A stretch of 64,000 nt of DNA, from the NCBI GenBank assembly GCA_008711295.1, contig VUYV01000290.1:222294-286293 (forward strand). The letters are read 5' to 3'. Source of the stretch: Anarhynchus alexandrinus. Taxonomy: Eukaryota > Chordata > Aves > Charadriiformes > Charadriidae. Below the pieces are notes generated by a model that searched no databases, had not been told where the DNA came from, and saw only the letters and a program-made list of their open reading frames with translations. The position numbers and the translations under genes were made by a program. Below are positions 1 through 9,195 of this stretch, piece by piece (positions within the stretch are counted from its first letter, which is position 1; each line of letters starts with the position of its first letter).

Positions 1-36
1 AGAAAAAAAAAAAAAGAAAAAAAAAAAAAAGAAAAA
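1..36. repeat. A-rich simple repeat at window edge
   Basis: The first 36 bases are almost all A, with three single G interruptions. It could be the tail of a retroposed sequence lying left of the window or plain A-rich simple sequence. The left context is missing, so its origin cannot be decided. Confidence 0.8.
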
Positions 37-2089
37 GCCTGTCCTTGCAGTAGCTGATCATTTTTAATTAAATCTCAATCTATCAATCTAGTTACTGTGT
101 GAGAGGGAGAGAACCAGCCCTGAATGATTTAGGATGTGGGTGACCTGCGATGGCTGCTAGCTCTGTGGCCCTGTGCAGCAGCCAAACCCAGCCGAGGCAC
201 TCCTGCTGCCAGCATAAGGACAAGGCACAGGGGCAGGATGGTCACGGTCTCACCAGCTTGGCCTCTGTCATACAGCTCGTGGGCCAAGAGAGTCCGTCAG
301 AGCCTGGAGTGGGTTTCTGTCAGAAGGTGATGTGGTCCCCCACCTCACTGAGCTCCCACGGAAAGGAGGGTTTGTAGCAGCTGGGTGTCTTCGACAGTAC
401 CACGAGAAGCAGGAGCACTTCTGGCCATGCTGTTGCAGTGCCGGCTTCCTCTCCGGTTGGACGGTGCTGAGCATGGCTCAGGAGTGTCAGATGCCACGGC
501 AGGTGGGCACCATTTGGGCTTGGCACCAGAGCACGGGGCACTCCTCCTGAGCAGCCTGCATCCTTGACACCTGCAGTCCCACGCCTCTGTGGATGGGGAG
601 AGGGTGAGGGGGGCCTGAGTTACCTTTTGGTCTCTGGGCTCAGGGATTTACCCTTTCTAATGAAACTGGTCCAAAGTACTTTGCAATGTGAAGGTAGAGA
701 CGGTTCATTTGACAAAATGTGATATTTACTGTCTTCACATCTTTTCTTTCCTAGAGTCAATGTTAGCCATGTTGTTCATGAATGAAGAGCAAAAAAAACC
801 CATAAAGACAGTTGCCAGTTTTGATACCAGTTTTGGGTCTGAGTGGAGGCGGGAGGGGGAGAGAATGGCATACATTCATCTGCGTTTCAGGAACAATGAA
901 CCTCAAACCTGAAATTATTTTCTATTTGAAAATAATGCTTAGATAGATTTTTATTGACAGAGCCAATTTAGCTCACTGTATAGTCCCCAGCATCTGAGCT
1001 CTTGCAAATCACCTGCAAGCTTCTCCTCTTCTCCACTTGCATAGCAGTGAAAACTGTATTTCTGATTTAACTGAAGCTGATCACCAGGTAGCTGGAGAAA
1101 TAACTGAGAGAAAGTGAGAGGAAGAGAGACTCAGCGACTGAAAACTTGCAGAAAAAAGTGGGAGAAGGGTTTTAAAACCTGAAACTGTACAAATCTTTCT
1201 TTTTATCTATCTAGCATTTAGATAGCAAAGGCTACCTAGATCAACACATTCATATATATGTGCTCACACGTGTATTCACAAATCACCAGAGACAACCTGA
1301 ACCAGACACTTATCTTTCCCACCATGGATAGTATTAGGCGAGAATTACTTCAGATGTGATTTGACATTCTAGTTTTTTTATAAACTATTCCTGTCACTGA
1401 AGAAGACACTGACAGCATTAGGATTTGTATTGTCCCTCCATAAAAGCAAATGTTTGCCTGTAGGTCTGACTACACATTACTTTTATACTCTGTGGGTAAA
1501 ATATAGGGTCTTAACAATCTGATCACTATGGCCTGCTCACAGTGTGCATTACCTCTTTTACTATCCGTTCTCATGAGTGAGCCAGCCTCAATTTCAACTT
1601 GCAGTTGTCTGGTCTGGGCTCACCACTAATGAAGGATATGAGTGAGAAAAGGAAATTCTTCTTCAGAAGTCAGTAACATGGCTCTCAGCTCCATGACATT
1701 GTTTCCCCTTCAGGACCTGTCCATACAACCAACCACACACAAGCCCGCCAGAAAATATTTGCCTTGAAAATAAACAAGATGATAAACCTTGATTTAATGT
1801 TCACAACTGCTAGCTCTGTTTGAGGAGTCCAAAGTGAATAACGCGCGATAATTCAGAGAGAGAACTGAAGAGCTACCTAACCTCGTCAGGTTAGTGATGA
1901 CAAGATGGGGTGCTCCTCCAGAAACCCTGAGCACTCGTTGAAGGCTGGGCCATGGGGAGTTCCCATGTTTGATTTCTGCTCCCCCCCCCCACACACCCAA
2001 AGCCTCTCATCGAGGAAGCAGGGCAGATGTTCCCAATTTTTCAGCTGTACAATTCCTGGCACTTTTGTGATGATCACAGCAGATATTGT
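37..2089. other. Unique DNA, no gene recognised
   Basis: Positions 130-640 are richer in G+C than the surroundings and hold overlapping short open frames on both strands, which is typical of chance in GC-rich DNA. None gives a protein I recognise. From 641 the DNA is AT-leaning and no long frame survives. A run of ten C lies at 1981-1990, followed by a short CA-rich stretch. I see no RNA gene and no recognisable transposon until the CR1 element near 2090. Confidence 0.6.
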
Positions 2090-3264
2090 GGATATAGTGG
2101 ATGCAATGGCTAGTATCTACTGGCACTTCAGTATGGCCTTTGACACTGTCTCCCATAAGAATCTCATAGACAAGGTGTCAATTTATGAGCTGGATGAACA
2201 GACATTGAGGTGGATTGAAAACTGGCTGAACAGCCAGACCCAGAGTCTGGTGATCAGTGGCATGAAGTCTAGTTCAAGGCCAATAACCAGCAGTGTACCC
2301 CAGAGGACAGCACTGGGTCCAGTGCTGTTTAACATCTTTGCCAATAATCTGGATGAGGGGGCAGAGTGTAGCCTCAGCAAGTTTGCAGGTGACTCAAAAC
2401 TGGGAGGAGTGGCTGATATGCCAGAGGGTCATGCTGCCATTCAGCAGGAACTCAACAGGCTGGAGAAATGGGCTGACAGGAAGATCATGAAGTTCAACAA
2501 GGAGAAGGGCCAAGTCCTGTACCTGGGGAGGAACAACTCCCTGCACCAGGACAGGCTGGGGGACACCCAGCTGGAAAGCAGCTTGCAGAAAAGGACCTGG
2601 GGTGTTCTGGTGGACACCAAGTTGAACATGAGCCAGCAATGTGCCCATGTGGCAAAGGCGGCAAATGGCATCTTGAGCTGCATTAGGAGCAGTATTGCCA
2701 GCAGGTTGAGGGAGGTGATTCTTCCACTCTACTCAGCACTAGTAAGGTCACACCTGGAGTCCTGTGTCCAGTTCTAGGCTCCTCAGTAGAAGAGAGACAT
2801 GGACATATTTGTGAGAGTCCAGTGAAGGGCCACAAAGATGATTAAGGGACTGGAGCATCTCTCCTATGAGGAAAGGCTGAGAGACCTGGGACTGTTCAGC
2901 CTGGAGGACAGAAGGCTCAGCGGTAATCTCATCAAGGTCTATTAACACCTGATGGGAGGGTGCAAAGAAGACAGAGACATTCTTTTCAGTGGTGCCCCAG
3001 TGACAGGACAAGAGGCAACAGGCACAAACTGAAACATAGGAGGGTCCCTCTGAACATCAGGAAAAAGTTCACACTGTGAGAGTGACCAAGCATTGGTACA
3101 TGTTTCCCAGAGAGGTGGTAGCGTTTCCCTTACTGGAGATATTCAAAAGCCATCTGGACATGGTCCTAGACAGACTGCTCTAGGTGGCCCTGCTTGAGCA
3201 GGGGGTTGGATAAGATGACCTCCAAAGGCCCCTTCCCACCTCAACCCTTCTGTGATTCTGTGAT
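2090..3264 (+). mobile_element. CR1 LINE, 5'-truncated (CR1-A)
   Basis: This is the 3' part of a CR1 non-LTR retrotransposon on the plus strand. It begins inside the reverse-transcriptase palm region (a frame reading FDTVSH) and runs through the ORF2 C-terminus and the short 3' UTR. It ends in the diagnostic CR1 tail, two copies of an ATTCTGTG-like octamer at about 3247-3262. CR1 copies are usually 5'-truncated because reverse transcription starts at the 3' end and rarely finishes, and this fits. The left edge is approximate: similarity fades upstream of about 2095. No clear target duplication was seen, which is usual for CR1. Several in-frame stops and a frameshift mark it as old. Confidence 0.93.
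2094..3240 (+). pseudogene. CR1 ORF2 relic: dead reverse transcriptase, C-terminal part
   Basis: An open frame from 1905 to 2777 (290 codons) contains the RT palm and thumb of CR1 ORF2 from about residue 65 onward. The first 60 or so residues come from unrelated upstream DNA that happens to be open. Conserved phrases include AFDTVSH (residues 78-84), LGPVLFNIF, LEKWADR and LVDTKLNMSQQC. Two catalytic sites are lost. The motif A aspartate is replaced by histidine (residue 74), and the FADD box reads FAGD (residues 160-163, bases 2382-2393). The frame stops at 2775 where TGG of the conserved FWAPQ motif has become TAG. Further stops follow at 2787 and beyond, and an extra C near the SVVPSD region shifts the frame. 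The enzyme would copy CR1 RNA at the target site if intact, but this copy cannot. Family identification is secure; the exact subfamily is not. Confidence 0.9.
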
Positions 3265-6200
3265 CTCAAAGATGTTACAAAAGGTGAATAAATGAAGCCT
3301 CTGAGACCCTGTTTTATTAAGAAGTGTGCTGTTACAACAAGGAACTGAGGCATATAGTCATGTATTTAGGCATATGGTGGATTGGTTGCTGTGCTGAGAA
3401 GCCCTAACAGGATGACTTAACATGCAGCCTTGTTCCCTTAAACAAGCAGCTAGAGCTGGCCTTTGGCACTCATGGTCAAAATAAGGGTAGAGACAGCCCT
3501 ATCTCATCTATGAGTGCCTGAAGTGGCCTTGATTACCAATTGAGGCATCTTAGTCCAAGAGAACAAGTTTCTTATCCGTCTCATAACACCTCCCTTGGTT
3601 TTAACATGGCATGTGCCTTATGTATTAATTAGTTTTCCTGCAACTAATATTTCAAAGGACTGTAGCTCTTCAGTGGGAGGAAACCACAGCAAGCCAATAG
3701 GAGCTATTCAGATAATGTGACTCAAGAAACCATCAGGTTTTCCACGCTCACACAGTAGCAGGAATTTTGGCAACAGTACCTTCCGTTTACTGCCATGGAA
3801 AAAAATGTCATCAATTCTTAATTCAGTGGAAACTACTAAATTAAAAATCCTTAAAGTATCTGGATCCAGGGAAATTCAGGGCTTGATTCTGCTTCTGTCA
3901 ACTGACTGGGCATATGCCTCTCGTACTCTGTGGGACCAAGACTAGCCCCCAGTTAAAGGCGCTTCAAGCTAAATACAAGCAGTATTTAGTGATAGCGGGG
4001 AAAAAAAAAAAACAACCCAAATCTTTTCTTTTTCTTATAAAGGTGAGTTGTTGTCATTCTGGAAACCCTCACTTTGCTATAGATCTTCTCTACATGCAGC
4101 CCTCCCTGAGGGAGATGGGTGGGTTTTTTCTACATATTTGCCTCAAAATTCTGCGTCCTTGCTGGTTGCATAAATTAAAGTGATATGACCACTGTTATTT
4201 GTTATAATGATTTCTTACGGCAGGAAGGGATTCCCACAGCAGCCAGGCAGTAACAGAAAGTGAATGTCAGGCATTTTCTACCCCTTCCCCAGAAGATGCC
4301 CAACGATCCTGCACGTGAGGTTCTTGCCTATGTGACAGGTCTGCGATGGGCTTGCCTTCTTCCAAATGGCAAGTTGTCCGTTTTGTAGGATTTTCTTCTT
4401 TATGTCTGTGCTTTCATGGTTTCTGCAGAGACTTCCATGGAAATTCTTAATTGAGATCTTGCCCTTCCTTTTTATGATGTGGACCTGTGGCCAAGGAAAA
4501 CTGGGCCAAGATCTCCAAACTCACACAGGTCATCACCGCAAGCAACATTCAATCGGAACTGCTACCATAGAAAGCTGAGCACATTTCAACTGGTGACCCA
4601 GTTGAGTGATCACTGCTCACATAAGCCAGCCAGCCCTCTTATTACTAACAGCTTTAGCTGGAACCGTTACTTAATTAAAAATGCCTTGACCAGTCCCATC
4701 ACTGTGGGAAGCCAAGACCAAGAAGACTTTATAAGAAACGTCACTGTGATTCCAAATGAAAAACCTACCCTGTCTTTTCCCTTTGCTCTTTAATTCCCAC
4801 TGCAGATTCACGTCCTGGTGAGTCATGACATATGCACAGCACATATGTATGAAATAAGTTGTCTCTTCTGCCCTTCCCCTGCTACAGCTGCTTCCTCACC
4901 CCCACACCTCATTCGTGTTTCTAGACCTTATTCACCAAATCATTCTAAGAAAGAAAGAAACAAGGAAAGAATTTTCCCATACCCACCAGTGCTGTTACGA
5001 CAGTATGAACGTTTAGTGTGGATTTAACCTACAGCTTCAGACCAGAACTGTGAGCCTGAGCTCTGACTGATGATGTGAGCAACCTCTCTGCCACACTGAG
5101 CTAATCACAACAAGCCAGCTTGAAGTGTCAGTGCAAGATGGACAAATGCTAAATGGCAAAACAGATGGGAAATAAAAAGTCTTTATTTTACATTGTGAGC
5201 CTACCAAGAACTGTTTGCAAGTGATGAAATCTCTGCAAACACATCCCTGCAGATAGCTTGAATAGGGCCTCATTTCAGAGCTGCTAAGTGAAATACTGAA
5301 CAGTGGTTTCCTCTTTGTAAATAAATTTTTATTTTAAAAAAGTTGCAGTTAAACTATTCAAGAGTTCCAAGCACTTCAGGTTGGACCCCTAGCCCCAGAT
5401 ATTGGAATTTTGTCCCATTGAAAGTGACTTTGACAAAATGCTCCCAAACACCCTCCTCCTGCACCACAGGGAGGGCAGCCATGGGTACGCAAATAAAAAA
5501 TGGTTACATCTGAAGGAGAAAGCTCAGTGAGCTGGCATAAGAGATGCCACCAGAGCTTTGTTTGTTGTATAAAGCATGAGGGCCTACTTCTGGCTGAGGA
5601 AGTAAACAGAATTTGTCTGCAAGCTTATCCTCCTACAGTGTTAAATATTTCCTCCCTGCACTTTTTCATCTCTTTATTTTTGATTAAGTGCCATGCCTCT
5701 GCTATCTGCTGCTCCCTTCTCCCTTCTCCAATGGTTCTCTATTCTTCCAGCTTCTCTTTTCACTATTGCCTTCTCTCATTTGTTTTCCTCTTGGACACTT
5801 TGTGCAACATCCCATCATGTACCATCATCATGTTTTAGCCTCTCTCTACTTTATAGACTCCAGCTAGTACTTGTAAGCTCCCCTGGCAGTTGTCCTGCAG
5901 CAGTGTTTCCATACTAGCACTTCCTTCATCCTTTGCCCCTAGCCAATTATGGGCATTTGTTTGTGTTTGCACAAGGCACAGGCACATTCTTTTTTAAAGA
6001 TCTTATCCCACAGCTATGTCAAGTTCCTAACATCATTTGCATCGTCTAAAATGCTGCATTCTTCATAGATGAAATGAGAGCCTGCTGGCTGCTTACAGTG
6101 ACTGATAAAATGGCAACCACAAGAAGACTAAAATACAAAATTAATCTGTGTGGGCTGGTTCATGACCCTGACAAAGCACCCATCCATGCCACAATCCTTG

Positions 6201-6387
6201 TCTTTGGTCTACCACTGATCCTAGCATAAAGAAATTGGCAGATTTTTGTTACCTAACAGCATCTTTTTCTAAGAGATATATAAGATCTGAGAGATATATA
6301 AGGAAACTTAAATAAGAGGCTCACTTAACATGGGGAATACTGTATATTCTCCTAGTTGGTTTGCACTTTCAACATCTTTTACTCAGG
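3265..6387. other. Unique AT-leaning DNA, no gene recognised
   Basis: This 3.1-kb stretch between CR1-A and the LTR holds only short frames with no recognisable protein. An A run (with neighbouring AACAACCC) lies near 4001-4012. A short stretch at about 3879-3900 (GGGCTTGATTCTGCTTCTGT) resembles the end of the old palindromic repeat proposed at 9001-9195. An 18-bp unit is duplicated in tandem around 6273-6302, with GAGATATATAAG at 6273-6284 and again at 6291-6302. Nothing else stands out. Confidence 0.55.
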
Positions 6388-6392
6388 AATGG
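6388..6392. repeat. Target-site duplication, left copy (AATGG)
   Basis: AATGG immediately before the LTR is repeated exactly at 6933-6937 directly after it. A perfect 5-bp duplication flanking a TG...CA element is the footprint of retroviral integrase. Confidence 0.85.
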
Positions 6393-6470
6393 TGTTGTGT
6401 TTTAACCCCAGCTGGTAGCTAGGACCACGCAGCTGCTTGCACAGTTCTCTCCCTTTACCCCCAGAAGTGC

Positions 6471-6518
6471 AGGGAGAAGAGGGAGAAAAGGAGGGGAAAG
6501 GGAAAGGGGGGGGGGAAA
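6471..6518 (+). repeat. Uninterrupted 48-base purine tract inside the LTR
   Basis: Forty-eight consecutive purines, including a run of ten G at 6506-6515, lie in the R/U5 half of the LTR. Relatives of this LTR also carry a G-rich or C-rich stretch here, so it is probably a family feature that has expanded as simple sequence. Confidence 0.8.
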
Positions 6519-6700
6519 CTCGTGGGTTGAGATAAAGACAGTTAAACAATAACAGAAAAAGGAAAACAATAATAATAATGATGGTAAAAGAACATACGAG
6601 ATAAAGTAATACAACAAAAGTCACTCTTACCACCCCGTGAATTGGTTACCCAGCCCGTCCCAAGCAGCAACCACAGGTTCCACCCTCCTGCCAACCCGCA

Positions 6701-6708
6701 TTTATATA
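6701..6708 (-). promoter_or_regulatory. Candidate LTR TATA box
   Basis: On the minus strand this reads TATATAAA, about 225 bases into the LTR from its 5' end. That is a normal place for the U3 TATA box and would put the retroviral start site near 6675. No clear AATAAA signal was seen downstream on that strand. Whether the promoter is still active cannot be read from the sequence. Confidence 0.55.
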
Positions 6709-6932
6709 CTGAACATGATGTCTATGCTACAGAATATTCTATTGGCCATTCCATTGTTCTGTCTATGCTCCTTCTCAGCTTCTATGGGAAGCTGAAAAGA
6801 GTCCTTGAATAGTATAAAAATCACCTAGCAACAATCAAACAATATGCACTATTGACATTCTTTTCATACCAAATCTGAAACACAGCAACCCCTAGAAAGA
6901 AAATTAACTCTATCCCAGCTGAAACCAGGACA

Positions 6933-6937
6933 AATGG
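6933..6937. repeat. Target-site duplication, right copy (AATGG)
   Basis: Exact partner of the AATGG at 6388-6392, directly abutting the LTR end. Confidence 0.85.
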
Positions 6938-9000
6938 TTTCAGCTGAGAAATCCTAATGCCTACATGAAAATCCTACTCATTGCAAAGACACGTCACTTT
7001 TCCAGGGCTGGACTGGACTTCAAGATGCCTACTGAGGCACTGCTGAGGCTCTGCTCTTACAGGAGTGTGGATGGTTCTCCACTTCATCTCAGGCTCAGAG
7101 AAAACCTGTATTCCTTTTTTGCCGGATCCTGTTGCTTAAACACAAACTCAGACACTTGGCTTGTTTTGCTCATGCTGCAGTAACCAGCATCTTCTCCTGC
7201 AGCCTCTGACATCTCTATTATTGATGCTCCCTTTCTTCCAAGGGGGTCAACTGGGAGCAGGAAGCTCAAGGGGAGCAGAGAGAAGAAAGAGGAATTCCTG
7301 CCAGACACTGCAGGGATGTAGAATTGCCCCTTTGGGTCTCAGTCTGCTCACTGCACACATGTCAATCTGTGGACCCTCTCAAGTGCTTTAAGCAAATTCT
7401 TGAATTTCAGAAAAAGCCAGGCTTGGATAACCAATGTAAGATGAGGCAGCCAACCCATACAACATGCACCAAGCCACACACATGGGAGTGCCAGGCAGAC
7501 CTGTTTAGTATGGAATGTTATTGGTGACAGGAAAGAGATGTATGTAAACATTTCTAGCAGTGTCTCACAGCCTCTACTGTGACAATAGTGGTGATGACTG
7601 TGGGGAGACTAGGTGTTGCTATTAGGCCTGCTTAAAGACCATGTGGATGAGATGATCCATCTCCAGCCTCTCTTCCATCCTTGACGGATACCTCAACTGT
7701 CTAGGTGTCTTCCCACACACACCAGTGACATTCAGCTCTAGGGTGTCATACTGCCCTGCAGTGGACAAAGTCTGCAGGCCAGATTGAACTGGCCCACTCC
7801 ACTTTAGAGGACACACAGGTCGCAGTTTCTACCATGAAGATCTTCCCATTGCAATACCCTGCTTTCACGTTCTCAGAACTTTACCAAACTTAATGTTTTT
7901 GAATTAAATTATTGAACTGAATATTTTTTTCCTGTTACCCATCCAAAGCTAAGGATGTGGGAGAAGTTCAACCAAAATACTTCAGCCTTTTTTTTACTTG
8001 AGATTGAAATAAAGGAAAATTATTTGTTTAGGAAAAGAGAAAGCATACAACCTTCATTAAGATGCTCTAACACTGTGCTACTTGAAACTTGGTATCTACT
8101 TTCAGGATGTTACTGTGCATATGCTTGTTTGCCATTTTAGTGGACATTTTTCTCAAATGTGGCAAATTATATATATATAAAATGAAAATCACCATATGTT
8201 CATGTCTAGAGGAGACTTTTTCAAGCTTAGCAACTGAAGCATCTGAAGAGTCCTGCTTTCAGACCCTTCCAGTGAGGACACTTCAGAGAGACCAAATTAT
8301 ACAGTCCTGCTAACAAGTCACCTTGCACATTCCAGACAGCAGTACAATCTAGTCCTTCCTTGCAGTTGCTGAAGGATAGTGTGTTACTGTGACTGGAGCA
8401 CAAAGCCAGGGAATTATCTCTTTCAATTCCCTGCTCTCCATCTGCTCATGTCCAGAAAAAGGAGTGAATAGGATGAGGTAGAGTTTTGGGAAAAGGTTGA
8501 GCAAGGGAGATAATCCCAGCCTTAATTCCAGTATTTTCTTATTTTTAAACCTGCTTGATTCTGCCATTTTTTTATTCTTTCCTTATGATGCAATTATATG
8601 GTATCCATTTAAAATATCCTTTTTATTTACAGGCAAGCATAAGAGTAAAATAAATGCATCATTTTTTTGCACTGTAGCTGCATAAAAGGTTTATGAAATT
8701 GTCTGTGACAGTTCCTTAGACAAGGAAAAACAGATATTACTATAGTAACACTCAAAGTGGTTGCAACGAAAATAAAATAATTCAAACTAAGGCAATATTT
8801 GCTCACATAACATGAGTCATTTGGATTGTGAATTTCTGACAATGCTAAAGAAGGGGAAAGTTGTCAAGGAAGAGTGACAACGTGTCCCCACTTCATACTG
8901 CAGAATCCAAAGGTTCTTGCTGACAACCAAGGAAAAGACAATAACACAAAAGTGGAACATGTATTCCTCTTTAGCAGACTTAAGATATGCACTAACAGTG
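6938..9000. other. Unique DNA, no gene recognised
   Basis: AT-leaning DNA with short random frames. A small TA dinucleotide repeat sits at 8168-8179. I see no transposon ends and no exon with a recognisable product. Confidence 0.55.
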
Positions 9001-9195
9001 GGCCGAGTTCTGCTTTCACATATGCTTTGGATTGCCTCTCGATTTCTGTACAAGCGCCTGTTTACAGCAGTGATGTATCTGTGCAGAGAGGGACTCATTG
9101 CCCTTCAGATCAGGCTGTCAATACGAAAGACACCACAGAGATCTTCATGACAGATGAGAGATATGCAGAAAGAATCTGAGAGCAGATTTTGCCCT
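9001..9195. repeat. Possible ancient palindromic DNA-transposon remnant
   Basis: The left end reads GGGCCGAGTTCTGCTTTCAC. The right end, read on the opposite strand, starts CAGGGCAAAATCTGCTCTCA. The two ends therefore form an imperfect inverted terminal repeat of about 19 bases around a 195-bp body. The consensus GGGCC-GATTCTGCTCTCA is familiar to me from old non-autonomous repeats common in turtles, crocodilians and birds. No clear target duplication is visible, and the interior is too diverged to confirm. It could be coincidence, and I hold it at low confidence. Confidence 0.35.

Larger units (their letters stand above)
6393..6932 (-). mobile_element. Solo LTR of an avian endogenous retrovirus
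   Basis: This 540-bp element reads 5' to 3' on the minus strand. On that strand it begins TGTCCTGGTTTCAGCTGGGA and ends in GGGGTTAAAACACAACA, so it has TG...CA ends. Both ends and the internal AACTCGTGGGTTGAGATAAA block (plus-strand reading) match an LTR family I recognise from many bird genomes. A TATA box lies near the middle. No internal retroviral sequence, primer-binding site or second LTR is present on either side, so this is a solo LTR left by recombination between the two LTRs of a provirus. The flanking AATGG copies are identical, which suggests the site has not been rearranged. A five-base duplication would fit class III (ERVL-like) or some class I viruses, but I cannot fix the class from an LTR alone. 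Short frames inside it are not genes. Confidence 0.9.

Noticed and set aside
1905..2777. A 290-codon open frame that could be called a protein-coding gene
   Set aside because: Its recognisable part is CR1 reverse transcriptase with both active sites lost; the first 60 or so residues are unrelated upstream DNA.
3290..3620. Possible second LTR or other repeat after CR1-A
   Set aside because: The stretch has some LTR-like phrases (GTTTTATTAAGAAGTGTG) but no matched ends, no target duplication and no recognised family.
6379..6633. Hydrophobic 84-codon minus-strand frame
   Set aside because: It lies almost wholly within the solo LTR. The hydrophobic stretch comes from the AT-rich repeat region, and it has no viral or host homology that I recognise.
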